From: Rhizobium sp. EC-SD404
GTDB taxonomy: Bacteria > Pseudomonadota > Alphaproteobacteria > Rhizobiales > Rhizobiaceae
Direction of reading: 5' to 3'
NCBI RefSeq assembly: GCF_902498825.1
Contig: NZ_LR701459.1
Span: forward strand, 1,370,001 to 1,434,000
Length of the DNA stretch: 64,000 nucleotides
Part shown: piece by piece, positions 1 through 8,646 of the stretch
How the letters are laid out: each line of letters opens with the position of its first letter
Position numbering within the stretch: the stretch's first letter is position 1
The notes under the pieces: generated by a model
What the model was told of the DNA's origin: nothing
Seen by the model: only the letters and a program-made list of their open reading frames with translations
Databases searched by the model: none
Translations under genes and position numbers: made by a program

Positions 1-926
1 ATCTCGTCGATGGTATCGAGCATCCGTTCCTGCAGTTCGGCGTCTTCGACAAGTTCAGCGCGCAGCCTGAGCGTCGTCAACGGCGTCCTCAGGTCATGAC
101 CGATGGCGGCAAGCATTCTCGTCCGGTCGGCGACGAAGCGGTGGAGCCGCTCCTGCATGCTGTTGAAGGCGATCGTCATTCGCCGGATGTCTTCCGGTCC
201 GCTCTCACGCAGCGGTGAAACCGGCTCACCGCGCCCCAGCGTTTCCGCCGCCTGGGTGAGCTGGCGCAGAGGGCTCGCTATGCGCCTGATGGTGAGAACG
301 CCGACGAGCGAGACGAGAATGGCCGTGAGTGTGAGAGACAGCGGCAGATGGGTTCGCCAGATCGAGGGGTTGATGGCCTTGTAGAATGCGGCGTTCAAAA
401 CCTGGCCGTCATCGAGCGGCACGATAACCCCGGCGCCGCTTCGTTTTGCGTAATCGAGATAGCGGGCCATCACCGGCAGTTCCGCCTGGCCAGCCGCAGG
501 CATGGTCCAGGTGGCGCCGTCCAGGAAGTATTGTGCGTCGGCACTTGCCGGCAGCCGGTTGGCATTGTCGACCCTGTCCTCGTCGCTCAACATCTCGCTG
601 AGCGGGATCTGGAACTGGGCGAATGCCTGCTGCACCCATTGATCCAAGGCGACAGGCCGTCCGTCGGAAATCCAGAAGCGGGACGTGTCGGTGCTGCTGA
701 TGCGAATGAGATCGTAGCGCAGCTCATCGGGCGCGGTCTCGACCAGCCGGGATACGGCGGCGGCGCGGTTGCTTAACTCGGCCCGCGCCGAAGCACGCAG
801 ATCGGCCTGCAGATAATCCCACATGATCACAAGCCCGATGGCCTGCGACGCGAAGAGGGCGATCAGCATCCATGACAGGAGCTGCGCGGTGAGGCTCTTT
901 TGCCAGAAGCCGAACAGGTGCCTCAT
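1..926 (-). CDS. Sensor histidine kinase, C-terminus cut by window edge
   Basis: Membrane histidine kinase that probably phosphorylates the response regulator encoded just upstream. The 308 visible residues show a first membrane helix (about 12-36), a periplasmic sensor region (about 40-190), a second helix (about 193-212), a HAMP linker and the dimerisation/phosphotransfer motif AIGHDLRTPLT with His at about 277. The ATPase domain lies beyond position 1. The ATG at 926-924 overlaps the regulator's TGA in an ATGA junction, so the two genes are co-translated. The periplasmic domain did not match a sensor type I recognise, so the signal is unknown. The neighbouring divergent molybdenum hydroxylase is the obvious candidate target. 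Confidence 0.9.
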   Translation of the reverse strand, partial: MRHLFGFWQKSLTAQLLSWMLIALFASQAIGLVIMWDYLQADLRASARAELSNRAAAVSRLVETAPDELRYDLIRISSTDTSRFWISDGRPVALDQWVQQAFAQFQIPLSEMLSDEDRVDNANRLPASADAQYFLDGATWTMPAAGQAELPVMARYLDYAKRSGAGVIVPLDDGQVLNAAFYKAINPSIWRTHLPLSLTLTAILVSLVGVLTIRRIASPLRQLTQAAETLGRGEPVSPLRESGPEDIRRMTIAFNSMQERLHRFVADRTRMLAAIGHDLRTPLTTLRLRAELVEDAELQERMLDTIDE

Positions 927-1648
927 ACCGCGTAAACCTCCGGCATGAAGCTGTAGCCGCCGCCGCGGTGGGTCTGGATGATCGTCGGGTTCTTGGGGTC
1001 GACCTCCACCTTGCGGCGCAGGCGGCTGATCTGGTTGTCGATCGACCTGTCGAAGGGATCGGCTTCCCGCCCGACAGTAAGGTCGAGCAACTGGTCGCGG
1101 CTTAAGACCATTCCGGGGTGTTCGACGAACACTTTCATCAAACGAAACTCAGCCGTCGACAGGGGGACGCCGACGCCGTCGTCGCTTTGCAGTTCGCGGC
1201 GCCCCAGATTGAGTATCCAGCGATCGAAGCGCATGGATCCCGTGCGCCGGGCGGCACGCTGCGGCGGCAGGCTGTTGACCCTGCGCAGCACGGCCTTGAT
1301 GCGCGCCAGAAGCTCGCGGGAGGAGAAGGGCTTCACGAGATAATCGTCGGCGCCGAGTTCCAGCCCGATGACACGGTCTGTCTCTTCTGTGCGGGCCGTC
1401 AGAAAGATGATCGGGATGTCCGGACCGGACCGGGCACGCAGTTCGCGGCACAGAGTAAGGCCGTCTTCGCCGGGCATCATGATGTCGAGAACGACGAGGT
1501 CCGGTGCTCCTCTTTCCACAAGGCGGCGCAGTGCCGTGCCGTTCTCGGCCGTGCTCACCCTGTAGCCCTGTTGCTGCAGGTATTTGCCGACCAGCTCGCG
1601 GATTTCGCGATGATCATCGACGACGGCAATGTGCGGCACGTGCTCCAT
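923..1648 (-). CDS. OmpR/PhoB-family response regulator
   Basis: DNA-binding response regulator of 241 residues. The receiver domain (about 5-120) has the acidic pocket DD at 11-12, the phospho-acceptor Asp at about 55 in VVLDIMMPG and the conserved Lys in LVKPF. A winged-helix trans_reg_C domain follows (about 140-235), ending in the recognition helix and wing around RRKVEVDPKNPTIIQTHRGGGY. It overlaps the downstream kinase by 4 bp and is its probable partner. TTGTA-N5-TTGTA repeats in the divergent intergenic region could be its binding sites and would allow control of itself and of iorAB. The regulon is inferred from position only. Confidence 0.93.
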   Translation of the reverse strand: MEHVPHIAVVDDHREIRELVGKYLQQQGYRVSTAENGTALRRLVERGAPDLVVLDIMMPGEDGLTLCRELRARSGPDIPIIFLTARTEETDRVIGLELGADDYLVKPFSSRELLARIKAVLRRVNSLPPQRAARRTGSMRFDRWILNLGRRELQSDDGVGVPLSTAEFRLMKVFVEHPGMVLSRDQLLDLTVGREADPFDRSIDNQISRLRRKVEVDPKNPTIIQTHRGGGYSFMPEVYAV

Positions 1649-2004
1649 GGCGGGCCTCAGAGTCTGAAGGACGATTTTCTTATAGCGCCGTCATGCCCAC
1701 GACGCTCGCGCGAAACTGTATCCGTTTGTAACGGCGCTGGCGCGGAGCCGGGGTGCGGGCGCCGGGGCGGATACAAATCAGTACAAACGGCGACACTGCC
1801 GGCACAGCCCCGCGACCGACGGCGCATAGCTTGCTCCTCGAAGCAGCGGTCACCCCCATCTTTGCCCCGTGGATGCGCCCGGGACACTGACCTCCGCCGC
1901 TGCTTTCGGAGGCGCGGCTGGCGCAAAGCCAGCGCGTCTCCGTCCCTGTCATCCGGCCCTGGTGGGATCTCCCATACGGGCCGCACTGCCGATGCGGAGC
2001 TGTC
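1649..2004. promoter_or_regulatory. Divergent promoter region with candidate response-regulator boxes
   Basis: This 356-bp gap lies between the divergent regulator/kinase pair and iorAB and holds no convincing gene. Two sites share a 10-bp-period direct repeat typical of OmpR-family binding: CTGTA-N5-TTGTA at 1716-1730 on the plus strand, and TTGTA-N5-TTGTA on the minus strand at 1772-1786 (read as TACAA-N5-TACAA on plus). Both are flanked by GTATCCG or CCGTTTGTA-like sequence. A GGAG ribosome site at 1995-1998 precedes the iorA ATG. Confidence 0.5.
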
Positions 2005-2466
2005 ATGGTCGCCTTTACCGTCAACAACAGACCAGCCGATGTGGCGGTCGATCCGGACAAGCCCCTGCTTTGGGTACTTCGGGAAGATCTCGAGGTGCTC
2101 GGGCCCAAATATGGCTGCGGCATTGCCCAATGCGGCGCCTGCCGGGTGCTCGTCGACGGTGTCTCGACGCCTTCCTGCATGGTTCCGGTGGGCAGCATTG
2201 CCGGTGCGTCCATCATCACGGTGGAAGGCCTCGCCGACGAGCAGGGCAACCTGTCGCCGGTCCAGCGAGCCTGGATCGAGGAGCAGGTGCCGCAATGCGG
2301 CTTCTGTCAGCCCGGCTTCCTGATCGCAGTGACCGAACTGCTGCAGCAGAACCCCGATCCGACTGACGATGAGATCGATGCCGCAATCACCAATATCTGC
2401 CGCTGCGGAACCTATCCGCGCATCCGGCGCGCCATCCATCGCGCAGCCGCACTGGCACGAGACTGA
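2005..2466 (+). CDS. (2Fe-2S)-binding subunit of a molybdenum hydroxylase, IorA-like
   Basis: Small iron-sulfur subunit of the xanthine oxidase/isoquinoline 1-oxidoreductase family. It passes electrons from the molybdopterin subunit encoded next. The 153 residues hold a plant-ferredoxin-type domain with Cys at 38, 43, 46 and 58, then the all-helical [2Fe-2S] domain with QCGFCQPG (Cys 99, 102) and CRCG (Cys 133, 135). All eight cluster ligands are present. The length suits the family, and a GGAG site lies 6 bp before the ATG. The large subunit starts 10 bp downstream, so the two form one operon. The substrate cannot be read from sequence; N-heterocycles or aldehydes are family precedents. Confidence 0.92.
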   Translation: MVAFTVNNRPADVAVDPDKPLLWVLREDLEVLGPKYGCGIAQCGACRVLVDGVSTPSCMVPVGSIAGASIITVEGLADEQGNLSPVQRAWIEEQVPQCGFCQPGFLIAVTELLQQNPDPTDDEIDAAITNICRCGTYPRIRRAIHRAAALARD

Positions 2467-2475
2467 GGAGCCGAC

Positions 2476-4788
2476 ATGCCACGCTTCCTATCCAGACGCG
2501 CGTTTCTCCTGACCGGAGCCGCCGCTGGCGGTACAGCTCTTGTCGCCGCCGTAGGCGGGATCGGCTATCTGTCGACCGTCGATGTCGACGGCCTGCATGG
2601 TGGCTCAGTGGAGGGCGAAAGCGCGACCTTGAACGCCTTCGTCGTACTCCATGCCGACGGAAGCGTCGTCATCAACGTGCCGCGGACCGAGATGGGGCAG
2701 GGTATCCACACCGGCCTCGCAATGGTCGTGGCGGAGGAGATGGACCTGCCGTTCGACGAGCGCATCCGGGTCGAGTTTCCAACAGAAGCCCATCCTGCCT
2801 ACTCCACATGGTTCAACGTGCTGCAAATTCGACCGGAAGAAGCGTCCGGTCCGGTGGTCTGGCTCGGACGCCGGGTGCTCGGGCAGATGGGCTTCATCGC
2901 CACCGGAGCATCCGGGTCGACCATGGGGTTGTGGCATCCGATGCGTGTTGCGGGTGCGGCAGCGCGCGACATGCTGGTTTCTGCCGCCGCGGCGCGGCTG
3001 GGAGTGCCGGTGGGCGAACTCGTCACGCGGGAGGGCATGGTCCACCACGACGCGACCGGGCAGAGCCTTGCCTATGGCGATCTCGCCCAGGCTGCGGCAC
3101 TGTTGTCTCCTCCCGACGATCCGGTGCTCAAGCCGCGCAGCGAATGGCGTCTGATCGGCCGGTCACAACGGCGCGTGGACATTCCGGCCAAGGTGCGCGG
3201 CGAGCCCGTTTTCGGCATGGACGTGGTCCTGCCGGGCATGCTGCACGCATCGATGCGCCACGCGCCGGTTTTCGGGGCCGGCGTTGCCCGCATCAACAAT
3301 GAAGCTGCGGTGCGTGCCGCATCCGGCGTCGTAGATGTGGCGGTGATCGACGGGCGTCATGTGGCGGTCGTCGCCGGATCTTGGTGGCAGGCCGAACAGG
3401 CGGCGTGGCTTCTGGATATCGAGTGGGCGAGCACCGACGCCGATCGCGAAGACAGCGCAACCCTTGCCACGCGGCTGCAGGCGGCGCTTTCGTCCGAGGA
3501 ACCGCACGGCCATATCGATGATGGCGATGCCGCAGCAGCAATAGCCGAGCCCGGCGCTGCCGTGATCGAGGCCGATTACTCCGTGCCTTTCGTGACCCAT
3601 GCCTGCATGGAATCCATGAACGCCACTGCGATCCTGCATGACAGTGGCATGGCGGAAGTCTGGGCGCCCTCGCAGAACCGCGTGACCATGCGGTCTGGTG
3701 TGTCGCGCGGGATGGGTTGGGCAGACGTCAGCTTCGACGACCTGACCCTGCACATCACGATGAATGGCGGCGCCTTCGGCCGGCGCAGCGACCAGGACGT
3801 GATCGCCGAGGCCTGTTTCCTGGCCGCACGCCACAGGGGCCGCGCGGTGAAGGTGATGTGGTCGCGCGAAGAGGATATCGGCCGTGGCCTCTATCGCAGC
3901 CAGGCCGCCGCCCGCCTTCGCGCAGCGCTCGGACCTGACGGGTTGCCGGTTGCCTACGACGCGCTCGTCGCCTCACAGTCGATCTTGAACGCCATGGGCA
4001 GCCGCAACCTGCCAATCGCTCCGGGCCCCGACGGCGACTATCTTACCACCGAGGGGCTGGACAAGCGGCATTACGCCATCCCCAGCAGACGCACGCGCAC
4101 CCAGCACGTTCCCTCCCACATGCCCATCCACTTCTGGCGCTCCAACGGGTTCTCCTTCAACACCTTCTTCACCGAGAGCTTCATCGATGAATGCGCGCTC
4201 GCCGCAGGGGCCGATCCGCTCGCCTATCGGCAGGCCATGCTTCGTGACAGCCCGCGCCATCTCGCTGTCCTCGATCGCGTTGCCGAGATGTCTAACTGGG
4301 GAGCACCCATGGCGCCCGGTCGCGGCCGCGGCATCGCCATCGAAGAGTGCTATCGCAGCGTCGTCGCCCAGGTCGCGGAAGTCACGGTCGCCGAAGATGG
4401 AGCCTTGCGCGTCGATCGCATCTTCTGTGCGGTCGATGTGGGCCTCGTCATCAACCCGGACCAGGTCGTTGCTCAAATGGAAGGCGGCGCACTTTTCGGC
4501 GTGACGAGTGCCTTGATGAGCGCGGTTACCGTGCAGAACGGCGCCGTGATGAATACGAACTTTCACGATTTCCCCATGCAGCGCCTGGCCGACGCGCCGG
4601 AGGTGAGCGTGGAGATCGTCGACAGCGATCTGCCGCCTGGAGGCGCAGGCGAGCCGGGCATCGTGCCCACCGCTGCCGCGATCGCCAACGCGATCTTCGC
4701 CGCAACCGGCCAACGCCTGCGATCGCTGCCGCTGGCAATCACCGAGACAGTCGGCGAACGCCGGACGCGGTCGGTTCTTCAGAGCTGA
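2476..4788 (+). CDS. Molybdopterin-binding large subunit, IorB-like, Tat-exported
   Basis: Catalytic subunit (770 residues) of a periplasmic molybdenum hydroxylase of the isoquinoline 1-oxidoreductase beta/aldehyde oxidoreductase type. The N-terminus carries a twin-arginine signal (SRRAFLLTG, residues 6-14) followed by a hydrophobic stretch, so the folded holoenzyme is probably exported with IorA attached. Family motifs include TEMGQGIHTG near residue 71, the GAFGRR segment, and the C-terminal GGAGEPGIVPTAAAIANAI, which contains the base-catalyst Glu (GEPG). GGAG precedes the ATG. No cytochrome c acceptor or XdhC-type maturation gene is adjacent, which is unusual for this family. The substrate is unknown. 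Confidence 0.92.
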   Translation: MPRFLSRRAFLLTGAAAGGTALVAAVGGIGYLSTVDVDGLHGGSVEGESATLNAFVVLHADGSVVINVPRTEMGQGIHTGLAMVVAEEMDLPFDERIRVEFPTEAHPAYSTWFNVLQIRPEEASGPVVWLGRRVLGQMGFIATGASGSTMGLWHPMRVAGAAARDMLVSAAAARLGVPVGELVTREGMVHHDATGQSLAYGDLAQAAALLSPPDDPVLKPRSEWRLIGRSQRRVDIPAKVRGEPVFGMDVVLPGMLHASMRHAPVFGAGVARINNEAAVRAASGVVDVAVIDGRHVAVVAGSWWQAEQAAWLLDIEWASTDADREDSATLATRLQAALSSEEPHGHIDDGDAAAAIAEPGAAVIEADYSVPFVTHACMESMNATAILHDSGMAEVWAPSQNRVTMRSGVSRGMGWADVSFDDLTLHITMNGGAFGRRSDQDVIAEACFLAARHRGRAVKVMWSREEDIGRGLYRSQAAARLRAALGPDGLPVAYDALVASQSILNAMGSRNLPIAPGPDGDYLTTEGLDKRHYAIPSRRTRTQHVPSHMPIHFWRSNGFSFNTFFTESFIDECALAAGADPLAYRQAMLRDSPRHLAVLDRVAEMSNWGAPMAPGRGRGIAIEECYRSVVAQVAEVTVAEDGALRVDRIFCAVDVGLVINPDQVVAQMEGGALFGVTSALMSAVTVQNGAVMNTNFHDFPMQRLADAPEVSVEIVDSDLPPGGAGEPGIVPTAAAIANAIFAATGQRLRSLPLAITETVGERRTRSVLQS

Positions 4789-4886
4789 CCAACGCCACCC
4801 CTACCGGACCGAGGTGCCCTCGCGCCCGGTCTGGCCCGAACGAGATCGCCAAAATGTGCCCCCCTAGCCCCGCTGGCGATCTCTGC

Positions 4887-4923
4887 GGCCACCGAAGTCC
4901 TCTCACCGAGAGCTTCGGTGGCC
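4887..4923 (+). terminator. Strong hairpin downstream of iorAB-like genes
   Basis: GGCCACCGAAG (4887-4897) is the exact inverse of CTTCGGTGGCC (4913-4923). The interior CTCTC-ACC-GAGAG (4900-4912) extends the helix after a 2-nt bulge. It lies about 100 bp after the iorB-like stop and 43 bp before the DedA start. No T-run follows, so it may be a Rho-assisted terminator or an mRNA 3' end stabiliser rather than a classical intrinsic terminator. Confidence 0.55.
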
Positions 4924-4966
4924 AGATTTCCAAAGACCCACTCTCGACGCCATGAAGGACAAGCCG

Positions 4967-5572
4967 ATGGATCTGGATATTGCCACCTCTCTCCTGGCGT
5001 GGGCGAGCGCCTACGGGCTGTTCGGCGTCTTCATGATCGGCATGGCCGAGCGCTTCGTGCCGATCTTGCCGTCGACCGGCTTTCTTCTGGCGATCGGCGT
5101 CGGTGCATCGAGCGGGGCCTGGTCACTGCCGTCTGCAATTCTGGCCAGCACGGTCGGCAGTCTGATCGGCTGTGCGGCCTGGTACTTCGCGGCGAGGGGG
5201 ATGGGGGATGTGCGCTCGACCCGTATTCTGGCCCGCGCGGGTCGCCTGTTCGGACTATCATCCGAACGTGTGATGACGGGCACGGATGTCTTGCAGCGAA
5301 AAAGCACGGCTCTTGCGTTCTCATCGCAGCTTCTGCCCACGGTTCGGCTTTTCTCTCCCGCATTTGCCGCCATCATCGGCACGAACTGGCGCCCATTCCT
5401 GACGGCATCAGCCGCAGGGATACTGGTGTGGAACGCCGTGTTCATCCTGGCCGGCTACAAGGCCTCCTACTGGATGAACCCAGCCGATACGATGCTGGTC
5501 TCGATCGCCATTTACGGCGCGTTGTCGATCGGCGGTCTCGGCTGGGTCTGGATGCGCCGGCCCGCCATATGA
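4967..5572 (+). CDS. DedA/SNARE-associated family membrane protein
   Basis: Integral inner-membrane protein of the DedA superfamily (201 residues), a group tied to lipid carrier flipping and membrane homeostasis. Several hydrophobic helices are visible. The family pattern is present as an early membrane-bounded E-R-F-VPILPSTGFL segment and a later conserved R near QLLPTVRLFSPAFA, followed by a helix at the C-terminus. The start at 4967 is chosen because AAGGA sits 7 bp upstream; an in-frame ATG at 4952 has no ribosome site. It is followed by a DUF2231-like gene on the same strand. The specific substrate is unknown. Confidence 0.85.
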   Translation: MDLDIATSLLAWASAYGLFGVFMIGMAERFVPILPSTGFLLAIGVGASSGAWSLPSAILASTVGSLIGCAAWYFAARGMGDVRSTRILARAGRLFGLSSERVMTGTDVLQRKSTALAFSSQLLPTVRLFSPAFAAIIGTNWRPFLTASAAGILVWNAVFILAGYKASYWMNPADTMLVSIAIYGALSIGGLGWVWMRRPAI

Positions 5573-5685
5573 AATGGTCCCCCTGATCTCACTGCAAATA
5601 ATCCCGGCCGGTTCCCGAAACATAGGGAACCTACGTGGCTCGCGGGAGTAGTGTCGGTAGCGAGGTCGAGAGGGCTTATTCAGAC

Positions 5686-6069
5686 ATGGCGAACGCTGTT
5701 CACTACATCCTGCGGTCAGTGCCACTGACGTGTTTCACCTTGGCGCTGATTTCCGATGTCGCCTATTTGCAGACGTCCAACCTGCTCTGGTTGCATTTTT
5801 CGGAATGGCTGCTCTTGGCCGGCGTGGTCTTTACAGGTCTGGCGCTTCTGGCGCTGCCTGTCGACCTGATGGTTCGCCATGTGCGTCCAAGTTGGTGGGC
5901 CGTTTTCGCCGGCGTGGTGGTGCTCGTGCTCGCCATCATCAACAATCTGATTCACACGGCCGATGGCTGGACTGCCGTGATGCCTTGGGGTGTCGGACTT
6001 TCCGCCGCCACGGTGCTCGCCATGATCGTTACCGGCTTTCTCGCAAGCAAGGGAGAGCGTCATGTTTAA
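5686..6069 (+). CDS. Small four-helix membrane protein, DUF2231-like
   Basis: A 127-residue integral membrane protein with about four hydrophobic helices and short loops (for example the SEWLLLAGVVFTGLALLAL and VFAGVVVLVLAIINNLIH segments). It resembles DUF2231 proteins, which often sit beside sorbosone-dehydrogenase-like genes. Its stop overlaps the next start by 8 bp, strongly implying translational coupling with the periplasmic lipoprotein. Function is unknown; a membrane anchor or electron-transfer partner for the dehydrogenase is an inference. The upstream in-frame ATG at 5635 is less likely because it would add a non-hydrophobic lead. Confidence 0.7.
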   Translation: MANAVHYILRSVPLTCFTLALISDVAYLQTSNLLWLHFSEWLLLAGVVFTGLALLALPVDLMVRHVRPSWWAVFAGVVVLVLAIINNLIHTADGWTAVMPWGVGLSAATVLAMIVTGFLASKGERHV

Positions 6070-7585
6070 GGTCCGCACTTCGTTTCTTCTCGCCGTATCC
6101 GCCCTTGCATTGACCGCCTGCGGCCAAAGCGAGTTCGACACCTCCACCCAGATCGGGCCTGACCCCTTTCTGCCGGAGCCGGAATTCTACAACATTGTGC
6201 CCGATCTCAAGGTCGCCGGCGTCGTTGGCTGGCAGGAAGGCGAGACGCCGACTGTGCCCGAGGGGCTGACGATCACGGCCTATGCGCAGGACCTCGTCAA
6301 TCCGCGAACCGTGCACACCCTGCCCAATGGCGACGTGCTGGTGGTCCAGTCCAAGGCGCCGCCCGGCAAGCCGCTCAACCGACCCAAAGATATCATCCGC
6401 GATTGGATCATGGCGCTTGCCGCAGGCGGCGGTGGCGGCGGAGAACCGCCCGCAACCAATCTGATCACCCTCCTGCAGGACACCGATCGCGACGGCGTGG
6501 TGGACGAACGCAGTGATCTGCTGACCGATCTCACGTCGCCCTTCGGCGTTGCATGGTACGAGGACACGCTTTATGTCGCCGCCGCCGATGCGGTGCTGGC
6601 CTACCCCTACGCGCTGGGTGATACGGAAATCACGGGAGAGCCGCGCGTTCTCACGCCTTTGCCAGGCGGGCCGATCAACCACCACTGGACCAAGGATCTG
6701 GCTCTGAGCCCCGATGGGCGATATCTCTATGCCTCGGTCGGCTCGAACTCCAATGCCGGTGAACGCGGCATGGAGGCCGAAAAAGGGCGTGCCGCCATCT
6801 GGCAGATCGATCGCGAAACCGGCGCGTCGCGCGTGTTCGCTTCGGGGTTACGCAACCCCAACGGTCTCAATTTTCATCCGGACACCGACGCTCTTTGGAC
6901 CGTTGTCAATGAGCGCGACGAACTCGGACCCAACCTCGTACCCGACTACATGACTTCGGTGCAGGAGAACGGCTTCTATGGCTGGCCCTACAGTTACTAC
7001 GGTCAGCATGTCGACGAGCGTGTGCATCCGCCACGTCCCGATCTGGTGGAAACGGCGATCAGTCCCGACTATGCCCTTTCAAGTCATGTCGCAGCTCTGG
7101 GTTTGGCGTTCACCGACGACTCCGCCATGCCCGAAGCGTATGCGAGCGGTGCGTTTATCGGAAATCGCGGCAGTTGGAATCGAGACCAGTTCAACGGCTA
7201 TAAGGTCGTCTACGTGCCTTTCACGGATGGCAGCCCCTCCGGTGTGGCAGTCGATGTCGTCACCGATTTCCTGAACGGAGAAGAGGCGCGTGGCCGCCCC
7301 GTGGGCCTCGCCATGGATGGCACCGGCGCCTTGCTGATCGCCGATGACGCGGGGAACACCGTGTGGCGCGTCGCTGCGGCCGATGGAACGATCGTTCCTG
7401 AACCCATTCCATCGGATCGTGTGACCGCACTCGATCAGGGAACCGTATCCGGAGAAACCGCGCCCGAAGCATCAGCAGGCGATGACATCGCGGACGATAT
7501 CGCTCCGGCGACTGGTGAAGAAAGTCCTCCGCAAACCGACATAGCGCCGGCGATCGGGCCCGAGGATGGTGCAGCCGCCGAGTGA
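6062..7585 (+). CDS. Sorbosone dehydrogenase-like beta-propeller lipoprotein
   Basis: Secreted lipoprotein (507 residues) of the PQQ-dependent sugar dehydrogenase/L-sorbosone dehydrogenase fold. A lipobox LALTACG at about 15-21 predicts signal peptidase II cleavage and lipid attachment. The propeller body includes LTVTAYAQ-like, DTDRDGVVDERSDLL (a calcium-loop-like DxDxDG) and FASGLRNPNGLNFHPDTDALWTVVNERDELG motifs typical of the family. Residues about 455-507 form an acidic, Ala/Pro/Glu-rich low-complexity tail. GGGAGAG lies before the ATG. Whether PQQ is bound or an aldose is oxidised is inferred from the family only. Confidence 0.85.
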   Translation: MFKVRTSFLLAVSALALTACGQSEFDTSTQIGPDPFLPEPEFYNIVPDLKVAGVVGWQEGETPTVPEGLTITAYAQDLVNPRTVHTLPNGDVLVVQSKAPPGKPLNRPKDIIRDWIMALAAGGGGGGEPPATNLITLLQDTDRDGVVDERSDLLTDLTSPFGVAWYEDTLYVAAADAVLAYPYALGDTEITGEPRVLTPLPGGPINHHWTKDLALSPDGRYLYASVGSNSNAGERGMEAEKGRAAIWQIDRETGASRVFASGLRNPNGLNFHPDTDALWTVVNERDELGPNLVPDYMTSVQENGFYGWPYSYYGQHVDERVHPPRPDLVETAISPDYALSSHVAALGLAFTDDSAMPEAYASGAFIGNRGSWNRDQFNGYKVVYVPFTDGSPSGVAVDVVTDFLNGEEARGRPVGLAMDGTGALLIADDAGNTVWRVAAADGTIVPEPIPSDRVTALDQGTVSGETAPEASAGDDIADDIAPATGEESPPQTDIAPAIGPEDGAAAE

Positions 7586-7632
7586 TCGGAGCAGGTTCGA
7601 CGTCCGTCGGTACCCGCGGCCATACTGTCAGC

Positions 7633-8646
7633 TCAGAATGACATAGCCTGCCTTTGAGCCTCGGAATGGGCGGCGGCATTGTCGCGTCCGGCGCGGGGTT
7701 CCTCGAGCCGGAGCGCCAGTTGATCGGCGATGGCGAGGCAGAGCAATTGCATGGTGAACGTCTGGGCAAGGAGCCGGCGGAAAGCTCCTGCCGGGCTTGG
7801 GTCTTCGTCGGTCTCTCTGACGAGGTGGGTCCGGCAGATTCCACTGAAGGCTTCCGCCACCGTCCGCGCACGCGGTTCAGCCGCATTGGTGGAGGCGAGC
7901 GCGATCAGCGTGTCATCTGGCTCGAGCATGAAGTTCATGCCGTGGATGAAATTCTCGGTCTCGGCGGATACTGCCAGCAGGCCGCCGGCTTCGTGGAATT
8001 TGGCGGCGGCGTAATTGGCCGTGCCGAGATCACAACCGGCACCGAGAAGAACGAGCTTGCCGGACGGGTCGAATGTTGCAGCAAGCCCGCGTGCACGCTC
8101 CTCGGATGTGGCAAGACGCTGCTGAAGATCGCTGGCATCGCATGAGAAAACGTTACGGTCTAGCCCGGCCAGCCCACGCGCGATTTCGGCCAACGCCAGC
8201 AGGGTGACGGCATAATCCAGCGAATGCGGCGTCTTGCGCGACAGCGGCGCGAAGGGCAGCACGATCGTCTGGCTCGCTGCGGCGGCGAGCGCGCTTTCGC
8301 CGTTGCAGGTGATGGCGACCACCTCGGCGCCGACCGCGCGGGCGGCGTTTGCGGCCTCCACTGTGCGCTTTGTGCCTCCGGATATGGAGGACAAAAGCAC
8401 GGTGTCTGTCTCCTTCAATGTCGTAAAGGCGGCGATCTCCATCGATGTCTTGGCTTCGACGTCCACACCAAGCGCGCGGAACACATCCTGCAGCGCCTGG
8501 GGCGCAAACGCTGAATCGCCGCAGCCGCCAGCCATGACGCGCCCGGTGGCTCGCGGCAGCCGATCGGCCGCTTCCGCGAGCTGAGGCTGAAGCTCGGGCA
8601 GGAGGGTCGCCTGCGCCTCGATCTCGCGTCGCATCATCTCGTTCAT
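7633..8646 (-). CDS. Double-SIS-domain sugar-phosphate protein
   Basis: Cytosolic protein of 337 residues with two SIS (sugar isomerase) domains, the layout of GlmS C-terminal, AgaS and FrlB deglycase proteins. The N-terminal segment MMRREIEAQ is typical of this group. The first SIS loop SSISGGTKRT (86-95) has the phosphate-binding SxSGxT pattern, and a second SIS domain begins near 190 (KLVLLGAGCD) and includes AETENFIHGMNF. It is the last gene of the sugar operon and overlaps the previous stop by 4 bp. With a PfkB kinase nearby, deglycation or isomerisation of a phosphorylated amino- or Amadori-type sugar is a reasonable guess, not a demonstrated role. Confidence 0.87.
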   Translation of the reverse strand: MNEMMRREIEAQATLLPELQPQLAEAADRLPRATGRVMAGGCGDSAFAPQALQDVFRALGVDVEAKTSMEIAAFTTLKETDTVLLSSISGGTKRTVEAANAARAVGAEVVAITCNGESALAAAASQTIVLPFAPLSRKTPHSLDYAVTLLALAEIARGLAGLDRNVFSCDASDLQQRLATSEERARGLAATFDPSGKLVLLGAGCDLGTANYAAAKFHEAGGLLAVSAETENFIHGMNFMLEPDDTLIALASTNAAEPRARTVAEAFSGICRTHLVRETDEDPSPAGAFRRLLAQTFTMQLLCLAIADQLALRLEEPRAGRDNAAAHSEAQRQAMSF

